A stretch of 57,850 bases of DNA from Paenarthrobacter nitroguajacolicus (lineage in GTDB: Bacteria; Actinomycetota; Actinomycetes; Actinomycetales; Micrococcaceae): assembly GCF_007786235.1 (NCBI RefSeq), contig NZ_VNFK01000024.1:1-57850 (forward strand), given 5' to 3'. Made by a program: the position numbers and the translations under genes. The notes under the pieces were generated by a model that did not search any database, was not told the origin of the DNA, and saw only the letters and a list, made by a program, of their open reading frames with translations. Position 1 is the first letter of the stretch, and each line of letters opens with the position of its first letter. This document shows, piece by piece, positions 32,532-41,420 of this stretch.

Positions 32532-34886
32532 TCACGATGAAGCTCCCGGCACCGAGCCTGTCGCCATCTCAAGGGCAGGGGATTCTGCGGTCTTGGAGTT
32601 GATCGAGTGGGTGCCCGGTTGGAGCTCAATGTCGGATCGGCCGGGTAGCCGCAGAATGGCTGTGGTCCCGGTGGGCACTGTCAGGTCAACTTCGAAGCCG
32701 CCGGGTGTCTTCGCCCAGCGTATCTTTGCCTTGCCGTGGGGAGTTGTCAGTTCGCTTTCTGCCCACGTCAGCTCGCCACCCGGTTGCGGCGAGAAAAGGA
32801 TCCTGCGGTACCCGGGTTCCAAGGGGGTGATTCCCCCTACGATCCGGTGCATCCAATCAGCTACTGCACCGAGGGCATAGTGATTGAAGCTCGTCATCTC
32901 ACCAGGGTTGACGGACCCATCAGGCAGCATGGAGTCCCATCGCTCCCAGACTGTTGTTGCGCCCATCGTGACCGGGTAGAGCCACGAGGGGCAGTGCTGT
33001 TGCAAGAGGAGCTGGTATGCCGTGTTGGTGTGGCCTGTGAGTGTCAGGGCGTCGTTGATGAAGGGGGTCCCGGCAAATCCGGTCGAAATCTTGTAGCCGC
33101 TTTGATCGACGAGCTCGGCGAGTCGCTGACCTGCCCAGCTGAGTTCATCTGGTTCGAGGATACCGAACATGATGGCGAGGGAGTAGGCAGTGGTGCAGTC
33201 ACTGTGAATGCGTTGATTCTGCACATAGTTTTCGCGAAAGGCTTCGCGGAGGCGCAATGCCATGTCTGCAAATTCATCGTACTCACTCGAGCGATGCAGG
33301 ATTTGCGCGGTTTGGGAGGTGATGATGGCGCTTCTGTAGGCGCTGGCGGTGGCGACTACGCCGGGATCGGCTTTCGCTGCCCATGGCTGTGCCGGGTCGG
33401 AGTCGGGGTCCAGCCAATCGCCGAATTGCAGGCTTCCATCCCAGAGTCCTGAGGGGGCAAGGAGGGATCGGACGCGCCTCACGTGCGCGGCCATTGAGTC
33501 GAAGGATTCTTCAAGCACAACGGGGTCTCCGTATGCACTCCATAACGCCCATGGCACCCAGACGGCAGCGTCTCCCCAGATGGCTGTTGAGTCGACCGGG
33601 GGCAGGCCGGCGGTCGTCATACGTTTCAAAACATCGGGAATTACGACTGGAACGATGCCTCCCTGGTGGGCTTGCTCGATGCTTAGATCCTGAAGCCAAT
33701 CGCGAAGGAAGTCCTTTACGTCGTAGAGGTAAGCGGCGGTGGGGGCAAAGACGGACAGGTCCCCAGTCCAGCCCAGGCGTTCGTCCCGCTGCGGGCAGTC
33801 CGTTGGCACATCGACAAAATTGCCGCGCATGCTCCACACAATGTTGTCGTGAAGGCGGTTCAGGAGCGGGTTGGAGCACCGGAACGTGCCTGTTCGGCTC
33901 AGATCCGAGCCGACAACAACGGCAGTAAACGTGCCGTCGGCAGCTACATCGACGTTCTCGGGCAACCCCGTGACTTCGACGTAGCGGAACCCGTGGAACG
34001 TAAAGGTCGGTTCGAAAACGTCGTCACCTCCGCTCAACGTGAAGTGGTCCGTTGCATGAGCCGTGCGCAATGGACGGACGCAAACCTCTCCCGCTTCAAG
34101 GACTTCACTGTGTCGAAGGGTGACGATCGACCCCTCGGGTCCGGAGACTTTGACACGCACCCACCCGACGAGGTTTTGCCCGAAGTCGACGATGGTTGAT
34201 CCGCTGGGACTACTGGTAACCGATCGTGGGGTTATCTCTTCCTGGCGCCTGATGGGCGGACCTATGTATGGAGTGAGGATCCTCTGATCGACCTCGAGGA
34301 TGTGTACTCCGGCCCACTCCCGATCGTCGTATTCCGGATACATCCAGTCCGTGGCGTTCCGACGGGCGTCGATACTTTGGCCGTCGTACAAGTCGTTAGC
34401 AGTTACCGGGCCGTCATGACTCTTCCAGGACGCATCGGTTACGAAAGCCTCCTCGTATCCGTCGGAGTACAAGACCTTGAGCTCGGCATATGCTGCTAGT
34501 TCATCTCCATATGGCGCCGCCCCTTCACCCCAACCAAGGCGTCCCCGGTACCATCCGTTTCCGAGGATGATGGCGACCGTCAAGGTGTCGGTCACCATGT
34601 CGGTGACATCGAGCTCCCTGTATCTCAGCCGCCATTCATAGCTTGTCCAGCCCGGTATGAGCAGCTCATCAGATACCTCATGGCCGTTGAGGAAGGCTTC
34701 GCAGACTCCGAGCGCGGATAGCTTCAAAGTTGCTCGTTCGACGGGACCATGGGACGTTGCCAGTCTCACGGTTCGTCGGAACAGGGGTGCGGCGTCGGAG
34801 ACGACGTCGGTTGCGATAAATTGGGCCTCTTCACTAGGGTGATCGGGCCAGGCCGAATCTCTTGACGGTACCGTTGCTGTCGTCAC
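32532..34886 (-). CDS. Alpha-L-rhamnosidase, GH78, copy 2
   Basis: A 784-aa GH78 starting at GTG 34886 (weak AGAGAGAAG upstream). The open frame extends upstream without further start support. The beta-sandwich modules (about 20-250) include ALGVCEAFLNGHEVSDELL and VVDFGQNLVGWVRVKV-type text, and the catalytic (alpha/alpha)6 barrel has DVPTDCPQRDERLGWTGD (359-376), with D363, E369 and D376, and WGDAAVWVPWALW. Compared with copy 1 it lacks the N-terminal Fn3-like module and is clearly diverged, so the two probably cut different linkages. No signal peptide. It is the third gene of the MFS-esterase-GH78 operon, 44 nt behind the esterase. Confidence 0.93.
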   Translation of the reverse strand: MTTATVPSRDSAWPDHPSEEAQFIATDVVSDAAPLFRRTVRLATSHGPVERATLKLSALGVCEAFLNGHEVSDELLIPGWTSYEWRLRYRELDVTDMVTDTLTVAIILGNGWYRGRLGWGEGAAPYGDELAAYAELKVLYSDGYEEAFVTDASWKSHDGPVTANDLYDGQSIDARRNATDWMYPEYDDREWAGVHILEVDQRILTPYIGPPIRRQEEITPRSVTSSPSGSTIVDFGQNLVGWVRVKVSGPEGSIVTLRHSEVLEAGEVCVRPLRTAHATDHFTLSGGDDVFEPTFTFHGFRYVEVTGLPENVDVAADGTFTAVVVGSDLSRTGTFRCSNPLLNRLHDNIVWSMRGNFVDVPTDCPQRDERLGWTGDLSVFAPTAAYLYDVKDFLRDWLQDLSIEQAHQGGIVPVVIPDVLKRMTTAGLPPVDSTAIWGDAAVWVPWALWSAYGDPVVLEESFDSMAAHVRRVRSLLAPSGLWDGSLQFGDWLDPDSDPAQPWAAKADPGVVATASAYRSAIITSQTAQILHRSSEYDEFADMALRLREAFRENYVQNQRIHSDCTTAYSLAIMFGILEPDELSWAGQRLAELVDQSGYKISTGFAGTPFINDALTLTGHTNTAYQLLLQQHCPSWLYPVTMGATTVWERWDSMLPDGSVNPGEMTSFNHYALGAVADWMHRIVGGITPLEPGYRRILFSPQPGGELTWAESELTTPHGKAKIRWAKTPGGFEVDLTVPTGTTAILRLPGRSDIELQPGTHSINSKTAESPALEMATGSVPGASS

Positions 34887-34930
34887 GAAAGTCTTCTCTC
34901 TGGGGGTGGGGGCTGTCTTGGCGGCCGCGA

Positions 34931-35845
34931 CTAAGGCCGTTTCGGCGGCAGCTTTTCGTCGATGATGGCGCGGGCGCGGGCGTTGCACTGGCGGCTTCCC
35001 TTGAAGGGTACGGCGTTGAAGCCGTGCGGAGCGCCGTCGAAGATGTCGAGCTGAACGTCAACGCCTTCGGATTCCATTTTCGCTGCGACGCGGCGCGCAT
35101 CATCGAGGATAAGATCCCTGGATCCGATCGGTATATAGGTTCGGGGGAACCCGCGGAAGGAACCGAATAACGGTGATACTGCGGGATCATCAAGTTCACG
35201 GTCCCCTGCGTACCAGCGGGCCGAGATCTCGACTTCGGAGCGCACAAGGATGTCGCGTCCGTTATTGGTCGTCGACGACTCCCCGCTCAATGACAGGTCC
35301 GCCCAAGGAAAGACAGCGATGAGCGCTGCAGGCATCGGCAGTTGTTCCGCGGCAACAGCCTGCAGGAGGGTGAGTGCCAGACCGCCACCAGCGGAATCTC
35401 CCGTGACGACGATTCGGTCTGCACCGACGGTGCTGAGTAGCTCTCGGTACACCGCTAGTGCGTCATTTTGAGCTGCCGGGAATGGGTGCTCCGGAGCGAG
35501 GCGGTAGTCGACACTGACGACGTCGGGGCCGCCGTTCTTCCATGCCTGGATGGAGAAGAGTCGGGCGCTGCCCAGGACGTAGGCGCCGCCGTGGAAGGTC
35601 AGTACGGTTCCCCGGTGCGCATTTCCCGACGAGAACCGGACGACGGGGACCCCTGCGATGATCTCGTCGGTGACCTGCACACCTCGTGGCGTTCCAAAGT
35701 ACTTGTTTTGCTTCAGGGACTGTCGGCGCGCCGCCTGCAGGTCAAAGCTCTGACCTTCGCGTTTCCTTGCGCCGCCAGCAAGGACGTTAGTAAGTAATGT
35801 CCCGACTGCACCAGAGCGTGCGGTCTGGGTCGTGAAGTCAACCAT
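34931..35845 (-). CDS. HSL-type alpha/beta hydrolase (esterase), copy 2
   Basis: A 304-aa paralogue of the esterase at 17145-18071. It has HGG (85-87), VDYRLAPEHPFPAAQ, S151 in GDSAGG, SRDLILDD and APHGFNAVPF, all in the same order with near-identical spacing. No signal peptide. ATG 35845 follows AGGAGACGAAA. It sits 9 nt behind the MFS gene and 44 nt ahead of the second GH78. Two copies, each next to a GH78, suggest that this esterase and rhamnosidase pairing was duplicated together. Confidence 0.9.
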   Translation of the reverse strand: MVDFTTQTARSGAVGTLLTNVLAGGARKREGQSFDLQAARRQSLKQNKYFGTPRGVQVTDEIIAGVPVVRFSSGNAHRGTVLTFHGGAYVLGSARLFSIQAWKNGGPDVVSVDYRLAPEHPFPAAQNDALAVYRELLSTVGADRIVVTGDSAGGGLALTLLQAVAAEQLPMPAALIAVFPWADLSLSGESSTTNNGRDILVRSEVEISARWYAGDRELDDPAVSPLFGSFRGFPRTYIPIGSRDLILDDARRVAAKMESEGVDVQLDIFDGAPHGFNAVPFKGSRQCNARARAIIDEKLPPKRP

Positions 35846-35854
35846 TTTCGTCTC

Positions 35855-37207
35855 CTAACCGAGATTCTTGACGCGGCGAACGATCAGGCCGCCAGCGACG
35901 GCGACAATGCCCATGACGATATACAGAACGGAGTATCCACCCAGCGGAACTACGGCGCCCAACGCGATGATCGCCGGCACAAGCAACGGTCCGATGGAAC
36001 GGGGGAGCTGGTCTGCAATGGTGATGATTGACATGTACTTCCCGGTCTCGCCCTTGCCGCCCGGGAGCACGGCCATCACGAGGGCCCCGTCAACCGGAAG
36101 GAATGAGCCGATAGCCAAAGCGATAATGCCCAGGGCAAGCATGAACATGGGTACAGTCGTTGAGAACGCGGCCAGGACACCGCCAATTGCAAAAATGACG
36201 CTGACGATGATGACGAGGTTCGGGAGGCGGCCCAGCTTGCCCGAGATGAATCCACCGACCAAGGTGCCGACAACCGTACCTGCGAGGTTGACCAAGGTGG
36301 AGAGGGTAATCAGGCCAGGCAGTTGCTCTTCAGTGACGCCGAGCTGATCGGTCATGAAGTAAAGGGAGAATCCCCCGAACGTGGTGCTCAACGTGATGAT
36401 GAACCGGCTTGCCCATACCCAGGAGTAGTTCGGGGCAGATTTAGGGTTGTAACGGAAGCCTTCCACCAGCGTGCGCAGGACCGGAAGTTGCGACACCTCG
36501 TTCTTGTCCAGGATGCGGTCACGCAGAAGGACTACAGCAATCGCTGACGTGACAATCATGAGCACCGCACCGCCTCCGAAGAGCGCCACTTGGTTGTCGA
36601 GAAGTTCGGCTCCAACAAACGCGGCCGAAACGCCGGCCAGTACGAGCATCAGGCTCTGGAACCCGAGGACGCGTCCCCGACTGGCGGGAGCCACCTGATC
36701 AGGAATCAGCGCGGCGTAGGACCCGGTAAGAATCGCCGCGCCAAATGCCATCAGGACGACACCGCCGATGAGCACAGGAAGGCTCTGCGCAACTCCCTGT
36801 GTGAACAGACCGCCCACGATCACAAGGGTGCCGCCGATGATGCCGGGTCGGCGCATCCCCAGCCTGCTGGTGGTTCGGTCGCTGACGGCTCCAAAAATGG
36901 GGGCAAAAATCAGAAGTGCAAGAGCCGACAAGCCCAGGGCAAGGCCTAGCGAGTTGGCTTTACCTTCCGGGTCTATTCGCCCGATGATCACTGGCAACGC
37001 CACCAGGGGAGGCATTAACGTGGCAAATCCATTGCCGAAGGTGAGTATGAGGATCGCAGCGATGCCTCGACGGCTCGTCCTTTGGGGCGGCTCGTGCATG
37101 GTGGGCGTCATGGGTTCAGTTACCCGCTCACCGTCAACCACGGCTGCAACGAACGCAGTGTCAGCAGGCCGGGAAATTTCACCGAAGCCGGAACCAGATA
37201 TAGACAT
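35855..37207 (-). CDS. MFS transporter, first gene of the GH78 operon (glycoside uptake candidate)
   Basis: A 450-aa 12-helix MFS protein with a 45-residue hydrophilic N-terminus. It has GAVSDRTTSRLGMRRPGIIGG (motif A-like loop between helices 2 and 3) and PDQVAPASRGRVLGFQS. It is not of the DHA drug-pump type seen at 7466 and 11668. Its text is closer to the sugar-transporting GPH/SLC45-like group, but I cannot be firm. ATG 37207 follows AAGGAGG. Linked genes are all cytoplasmic glycosidases without any ABC importer, so this is the likely entry route for intact glycosides. A deleted paralogue is at 22085-22350. Confidence 0.85.
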   Translation of the reverse strand: MSISGSGFGEISRPADTAFVAAVVDGERVTEPMTPTMHEPPQRTSRRGIAAILILTFGNGFATLMPPLVALPVIIGRIDPEGKANSLGLALGLSALALLIFAPIFGAVSDRTTSRLGMRRPGIIGGTLVIVGGLFTQGVAQSLPVLIGGVVLMAFGAAILTGSYAALIPDQVAPASRGRVLGFQSLMLVLAGVSAAFVGAELLDNQVALFGGGAVLMIVTSAIAVVLLRDRILDKNEVSQLPVLRTLVEGFRYNPKSAPNYSWVWASRFIITLSTTFGGFSLYFMTDQLGVTEEQLPGLITLSTLVNLAGTVVGTLVGGFISGKLGRLPNLVIIVSVIFAIGGVLAAFSTTVPMFMLALGIIALAIGSFLPVDGALVMAVLPGGKGETGKYMSIITIADQLPRSIGPLLVPAIIALGAVVPLGGYSVLYIVMGIVAVAGGLIVRRVKNLG

Positions 37208-37250
37208 CTGTTGATCCTCCTTGATCAGAGCGGAACCTCGTCCGCGTCAA

Positions 37251-37301
37251 AATCCAACTCGACTAAGAGTTTGATATGAGGAGAGTATCACGAAAATGTG
37301 G
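37251..37301 (-). promoter_or_regulatory. Promoter-operator C (TetR-type) of the MFS-esterase-GH78 operon
   Basis: Third copy of the block: AATCCAACTCGACTAAGAG then TTTGATA, GTATCACGAAA. The palindrome AACTC-GACTAA-GAGTT (37256-37271) is exact in its arms. Read on the minus strand, CATATC and TGGATT form the -35 and -10 pair, about 16 bp apart, around the palindrome. Confidence 0.65.
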
Positions 37302-37416
37302 GTGGACTAAGAATTTCGGAAAAACCTGCCAAAATAAAGTCAGGCCGCAGCCCACGACGCCGACCTCCACGGGCAAACGATTACTTGAGGCGGGCCTGCC
37401 ACGGCGCAGCTCCCAT

Positions 37417-37469
37417 AAACGAAGAAGGCGGCGGCCCCACCCCTTCAGGTAGGACCGCCGCCATCGTTT
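37417..37469 (-). terminator. Rho-independent terminator of the beta-helix gene
   Basis: GGCGGCGG (37427-37434) pairs with CCGCCGCC (37455-37462), and the outer AAACGA (37417-37422) with TCGTTT (37464-37469). It starts 8 nt after the stop of the beta-helix gene. The minus-strand tail TTCTTCGTTTATG is T-rich. Confidence 0.75.
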
Positions 37470-37476
37470 CATCGGG

Positions 37477-40400
37477 CTAGCAGCTTCCGACGGCCTTCCA
37501 AGGGCCGGAGGGCTGCCCGGGCACTTGATTGCGTGTCCACCATTTGGCTTGCCAGAGTTGGCCATCGTGGGCGACGATTTCGCCCCCCTTGTAGATCCAC
37601 GAGGCTGTCCAGGCGACGTGGCCACCATTGCTGCAAGCAACGGGAGCCCCGACCTCCGCCCAAGGGCCAGTCGCAGTGGCACCCGGCGCCTGGTTCTTGG
37701 TCCACCACTGCGCCACAAACACGCGGCCTTGATATGAAACGCGATCCCCGGTCACGTAGGCAGTGGCGCCTGACCATGCAGGTTCCGTAATGGGAGCAGG
37801 CTTGACAGTGACCACCAAGTTCGCGGTCGACGTCGCGCCTGTTGCGTTGGTTACTTGATATCGCACGCCTTCAAGCTGCCCGGATCCGTCCGTCGAAGCC
37901 CTGAAGACTACTTTGCCGGATTCGACAATGTAGGTGCCTTGATCGGTGCGCAGTTCCGGGACAGCGGTGCCTTCGGTATTCAACAGGGCCAAAGTGCCCG
38001 GGTCGAGCGCAGGTGTTGCGCCATCATTACCCAAGACATCGATTGTCACGGATTGGCCTGCAAGCACTTCTGCCGTGTCGTCGGTCAGCGGGGTTGGAAG
38101 TCGTACATCCACTGCGTATCCCACGACGCTGCCGTCCTCCGCCGTCACTTCCACTGTGATGGGAGCGCCGGTCTGGACGCTGACTCCCTCCCCGCCTGCC
38201 GGCATGGGGCTTCCATTCGCGGTGACTTTCTGCGCGAACGGGCTGAGCGCCGCTGCTTTGACCACTGCGGTTTGGGTTCCTGGGGCCAAGGTGAGCAGGT
38301 ATCGTGTGGGGCCGGTTTGTGTGAGTTCTCCCGGTGCGATAACCAGCGAGGCGAGCGATGTTTCGGAGGGCGTATAGCCGATGCCGTGGGCTATGCGCAG
38401 GTCGTCGACGTCGAGGATGCCGGCGTTGGGACCGTCCGCGTAGTTGCTGATGGTAGTGATGCCGGCGCCTACGGGGTTCCTTAGGCGAGCGTTCTGTAGG
38501 ACTGTACGGTCATCGATGATGAGGCTGTACGTTTGGGTGTTGGTATCTGCGATGACCTTCACGTGTACCCACTGATCGGCGCGGTATGTCGCGACCTGAG
38601 CTTGATACGTTCCGCCGTTGTAGGCACTGATGTTGCCATTTGAGAAACCAACGCTGATGAGGTTTTGGCCAGCAGCATTTCGGATGTAGGGCGCCCCGAA
38701 GAACTGCGTGGACGGCTGGCCCGACGGCCGGCGGACCTTTTGCTCGACGGTGATGATTCCTGTCAGCGGGGCAGGGGAGACGTAGTTGAGGCTCGTCGCC
38801 GGGGCTGCACTTCCGGCGCCGCCGGCACGGTTGAGACGTGCGAACTGGTTGGTCCCGTCCTCGTTGATGGTCACAGTGCCGTTCTGTTGGGCCGCGGTCA
38901 ATGGGGCAACATTTGAAGCGGATCCGACCGGGAAGGCCTCAAAGTCCACGATTGCTTCGTACGAGACGTCGCGGCCAGAGAGCATCATGCTTCCGAGTGG
39001 CTTATCAAGGCCGGCTTCAACACTAATGCCTGTGCGCACGGCCGTCAGGTAGCCATCCGCAGTGACCAGTGCGGTGTACTCGGTGCCTGCGGGTATTTCC
39101 AGCGTGAACGTTCCGTCGACACCAGTGACTGAGGTGGCCTTCTCGACGCCTTGTGCATCCTGCACGGCTGCACGGGCGCCGGCGATTGGTTGCGCGTTGG
39201 CGTCCACCGCTTGACCGCTGATGGTGCCCTTGGTGGCGGTTGCGACCAGGGCGACATCCGCACGTGTGGATGTGCCCGAGGCTACGGCAGCGCTGAGCCG
39301 GGCATTGGCGAAGCCGTTGCGTTCAACGGAGATCTCAATCGCCGGGCCGAAGGGCACCCCGGCCAGGGCGTACCAGCCATCGAGATCGGTAGTGGCGGAT
39401 CCTGTGGTTCCGGCCGCCGTGACGACCGCGCCCGGGACCGGGCTGCCGGAGGCAGCGCTTTTGACCACTCCGACGACGGTCTCGGTGAGCTGCTCGTCTG
39501 GTGTCTTGTATTCGAAAGCGCCGAAGTCCGGGGCGCCTTGATACAAGGGGACGCCACGGAAATCCTCGCCACCGTTGTCGGCAATTGTGGCCGCGGCATT
39601 GACGCTTCGTGCGCCGGCTGTGGGGATGAGGCGCAGCGCCTGCGTCAGGTCGGCAGCGCGGGGTGTTCCTGACGCGGGCGGTGTCAGTGGCGCGGCCGAG
39701 AATCCAGGCGTGGCCGTGAAGGGGGCGCTTTCCTGTGGTCGGGGAGCAACTCCCGAGTACAGGTTTCCGGCGTATGAGATGTTCGAGCCACCCGTTGAGA
39801 CTGCGTAGCCGGAGGTGCTGTGAAAAATATTGTTCTGCAGCGTGTATCTGCCACTTGAGCCGTTGATCATGTAGCCGACGCTGTCAATGATGGTGTTGTT
39901 GTATATTGAGCCGGTTGCGATGCTCTCACTGGCAATGTGTATTTGGGAGCGTTTACTCTCCGCCACGACGTTATAGCGGTATATGGAGTCCCCGAACCGC
40001 TGTTGGTAGATCAGGAAACCCTCTCCGTTCCCGTAAACGTAGTTGTACTGGACAACCTGGTCAGTCGAAGCGATGTCGGTATCGATGGCATTGGAATCCT
40101 GGCCGCCGGCCTTAACCGTGGTGTAGTTGACTTCGTTGTGTTGGATGACCACGTTGTGCGTGTTGTACGACTCGATGCCTGAAGTTCCGACCCTGTCGAC
40201 GAGGTTTCGTTCCACCAGGGCGTTCTTGGCGCCGGTGACGTAGATACCGTTGGCGCCGTAGGCGGTTGCCGCTTGGGTGATGTAGTTGTTCCGAATGATG
40301 ATGTCGGTGTGTGGGCTGAAGCGTGGGTCGGCTTCGTCGGCTCGGTCGCCCCATCCGGTGGCCACTGCGCCTGGTGCGTCGCCGGTGTACTGCTTGATGG

Positions 40401-41172
40401 TGATGGCGCCAAACGAGGTGTTCTGAACCGTGCTGTTTTCAATGACAATGCCGTGGAATGTGGTGGCGGTGGCTCCTGGGTTGGAAACGTCAGCCACGCT
40501 GCCGCTCACCAGAATGCCGCCAGTGTTCTTGGATCTGTCCCATCCGTTGCCAAACGTGATGCCACTGGGCGGGGTATAGCCAGTGCGCTGGCCGATCCAA
40601 CGCACTTCTCCCGTGACGTCGTGGACATCCACAGCGTCAAGGACGAAGTGGTGGTGCTCGCGTCCGTCGTCACCGCCGATGTGAATGCCGCGGAAGTCGC
40701 CCGCCTTGCCGGCAGCGTTGTACGCCACCGGGTCCGGGGCGAAGGTGGCATTGCTGACGTCGAGGTTCCGCACTTCCCAGTAGTCGGTGTTCCATAGCAA
40801 TAAGCCGTCAGGGTGAGCGCCGTCGGTCTTGATGCGCGGTTTGGCTCCATCGTTGCCGTAAGCATCGACGGTCACTGGCGCCCCGGCGGCGCCGGCACCT
40901 TTCAGCGCAAGTTGCTCACCGGCCCATACGGACCCGCGGCGAAGGAGTACGTCGTCCCCAGGTTGAAGAACCACCGAATTCATCTTGGACAGGGTGCGCC
41001 AGGCAGTTTGCGCGGACCGCCCGTCGGCAGAGTCACTCCCGGCTACGGCGTCCACATAGTAGGAGACACCTGCTTCGGCCGCTTTGGCGGGCTGGATCAC
41101 CCCACATATCAGCGCGGCTACGAGGGCTGCTATCGCCCACCATCGGGCGCGGTTTCTCTTCTCAAGCTCCAT
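37477..41172 (-). CDS. Large secreted parallel beta-helix protein with CBM5/12-like modules
   Basis: A 1231-aa exported protein, probably a polysaccharide lyase or hydrolase. A signal peptide covers residues 1-32 (WWAIAALVAALICGVIQPAKA). A right-handed beta-helix follows (about 36-555; repeated NN-I, IRNNYI, IQHNEV, LQNNIF strands with YYVDAVAGSDSADGRSAQTAWRTL at the start). After it come two carboxypeptidase-regulatory-like domains (about 565-720), a LamG-like sandwich (about 735-920), a beta-sandwich (about 930-1015), and an Ig/cadherin-like domain with LAGQSVTIDVLGND (about 1025-1105). Two chitin-binding-type modules (WSGATAYVTGDRVSYQG and WTASWIYKGGEIVAHDG, each with Trp-rich QWWTKNQ/KWWTRNQ) end it. 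ATG 41172 follows GGAG. A LacI-type operator lies 26 bp upstream. Catalytic residues are not assignable by eye, so the enzyme class is open. Confidence 0.82.
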   Translation of the reverse strand: MELEKRNRARWWAIAALVAALICGVIQPAKAAEAGVSYYVDAVAGSDSADGRSAQTAWRTLSKMNSVVLQPGDDVLLRRGSVWAGEQLALKGAGAAGAPVTVDAYGNDGAKPRIKTDGAHPDGLLLWNTDYWEVRNLDVSNATFAPDPVAYNAAGKAGDFRGIHIGGDDGREHHHFVLDAVDVHDVTGEVRWIGQRTGYTPPSGITFGNGWDRSKNTGGILVSGSVADVSNPGATATTFHGIVIENSTVQNTSFGAITIKQYTGDAPGAVATGWGDRADEADPRFSPHTDIIIRNNYITQAATAYGANGIYVTGAKNALVERNLVDRVGTSGIESYNTHNVVIQHNEVNYTTVKAGGQDSNAIDTDIASTDQVVQYNYVYGNGEGFLIYQQRFGDSIYRYNVVAESKRSQIHIASESIATGSIYNNTIIDSVGYMINGSSGRYTLQNNIFHSTSGYAVSTGGSNISYAGNLYSGVAPRPQESAPFTATPGFSAAPLTPPASGTPRAADLTQALRLIPTAGARSVNAAATIADNGGEDFRGVPLYQGAPDFGAFEYKTPDEQLTETVVGVVKSAASGSPVPGAVVTAAGTTGSATTDLDGWYALAGVPFGPAIEISVERNGFANARLSAAVASGTSTRADVALVATATKGTISGQAVDANAQPIAGARAAVQDAQGVEKATSVTGVDGTFTLEIPAGTEYTALVTADGYLTAVRTGISVEAGLDKPLGSMMLSGRDVSYEAIVDFEAFPVGSASNVAPLTAAQQNGTVTINEDGTNQFARLNRAGGAGSAAPATSLNYVSPAPLTGIITVEQKVRRPSGQPSTQFFGAPYIRNAAGQNLISVGFSNGNISAYNGGTYQAQVATYRADQWVHVKVIADTNTQTYSLIIDDRTVLQNARLRNPVGAGITTISNYADGPNAGILDVDDLRIAHGIGYTPSETSLASLVIAPGELTQTGPTRYLLTLAPGTQTAVVKAAALSPFAQKVTANGSPMPAGGEGVSVQTGAPITVEVTAEDGSVVGYAVDVRLPTPLTDDTAEVLAGQSVTIDVLGNDGATPALDPGTLALLNTEGTAVPELRTDQGTYIVESGKVVFRASTDGSGQLEGVRYQVTNATGATSTANLVVTVKPAPITEPAWSGATAYVTGDRVSYQGRVFVAQWWTKNQAPGATATGPWAEVGAPVACSNGGHVAWTASWIYKGGEIVAHDGQLWQAKWWTRNQVPGQPSGPWKAVGSC

Positions 41173-41197
41173 TGCTTCTCCGGTTCCTCTATTTTGG

Positions 41198-41209
41198 GTG
41201 AACGTTCAC
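41198..41209. promoter_or_regulatory. LacI-type operator before the beta-helix gene
   Basis: GTGAACGTTCAC is an exact 12-bp palindrome, 26 bp upstream of the beta-helix start. The same half-site (GTGAAC) recurs at 41388 and 42489, so the LacI protein encoded at 41421 is the likely binder. Confidence 0.7.
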
Positions 41210-41387
41210 TAATTACAGCTGCAAAAGAAAATGGCTGTTGCTGGGAATCATCCGTGGAATCGACGCCAGGGTGGGTATGGCGGTAGTGGTCAAGCCAGGC
41301 TGGGGTTCCGGGCGCTGCAGTATGCCCGAATGACAGAACTCGTGGCACGCTCACACCGTGCGGGCAGGCCAAGATGGACTCAAGTTA

Positions 41388-41399
41388 GTGAACGATCAC
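41388..41399. promoter_or_regulatory. LacI-type operator before lacI-1
   Basis: GTGAACGATCAC (one mismatch from a perfect palindrome) lies 22 bp upstream of the LacI-1 start. Together with 41198 it brackets the divergent promoter region, suggesting autoregulation and control of the beta-helix gene. Confidence 0.65.
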
Positions 41400-41420
41400 C
41401 TTTTCTGTCAAGATGTTTCT

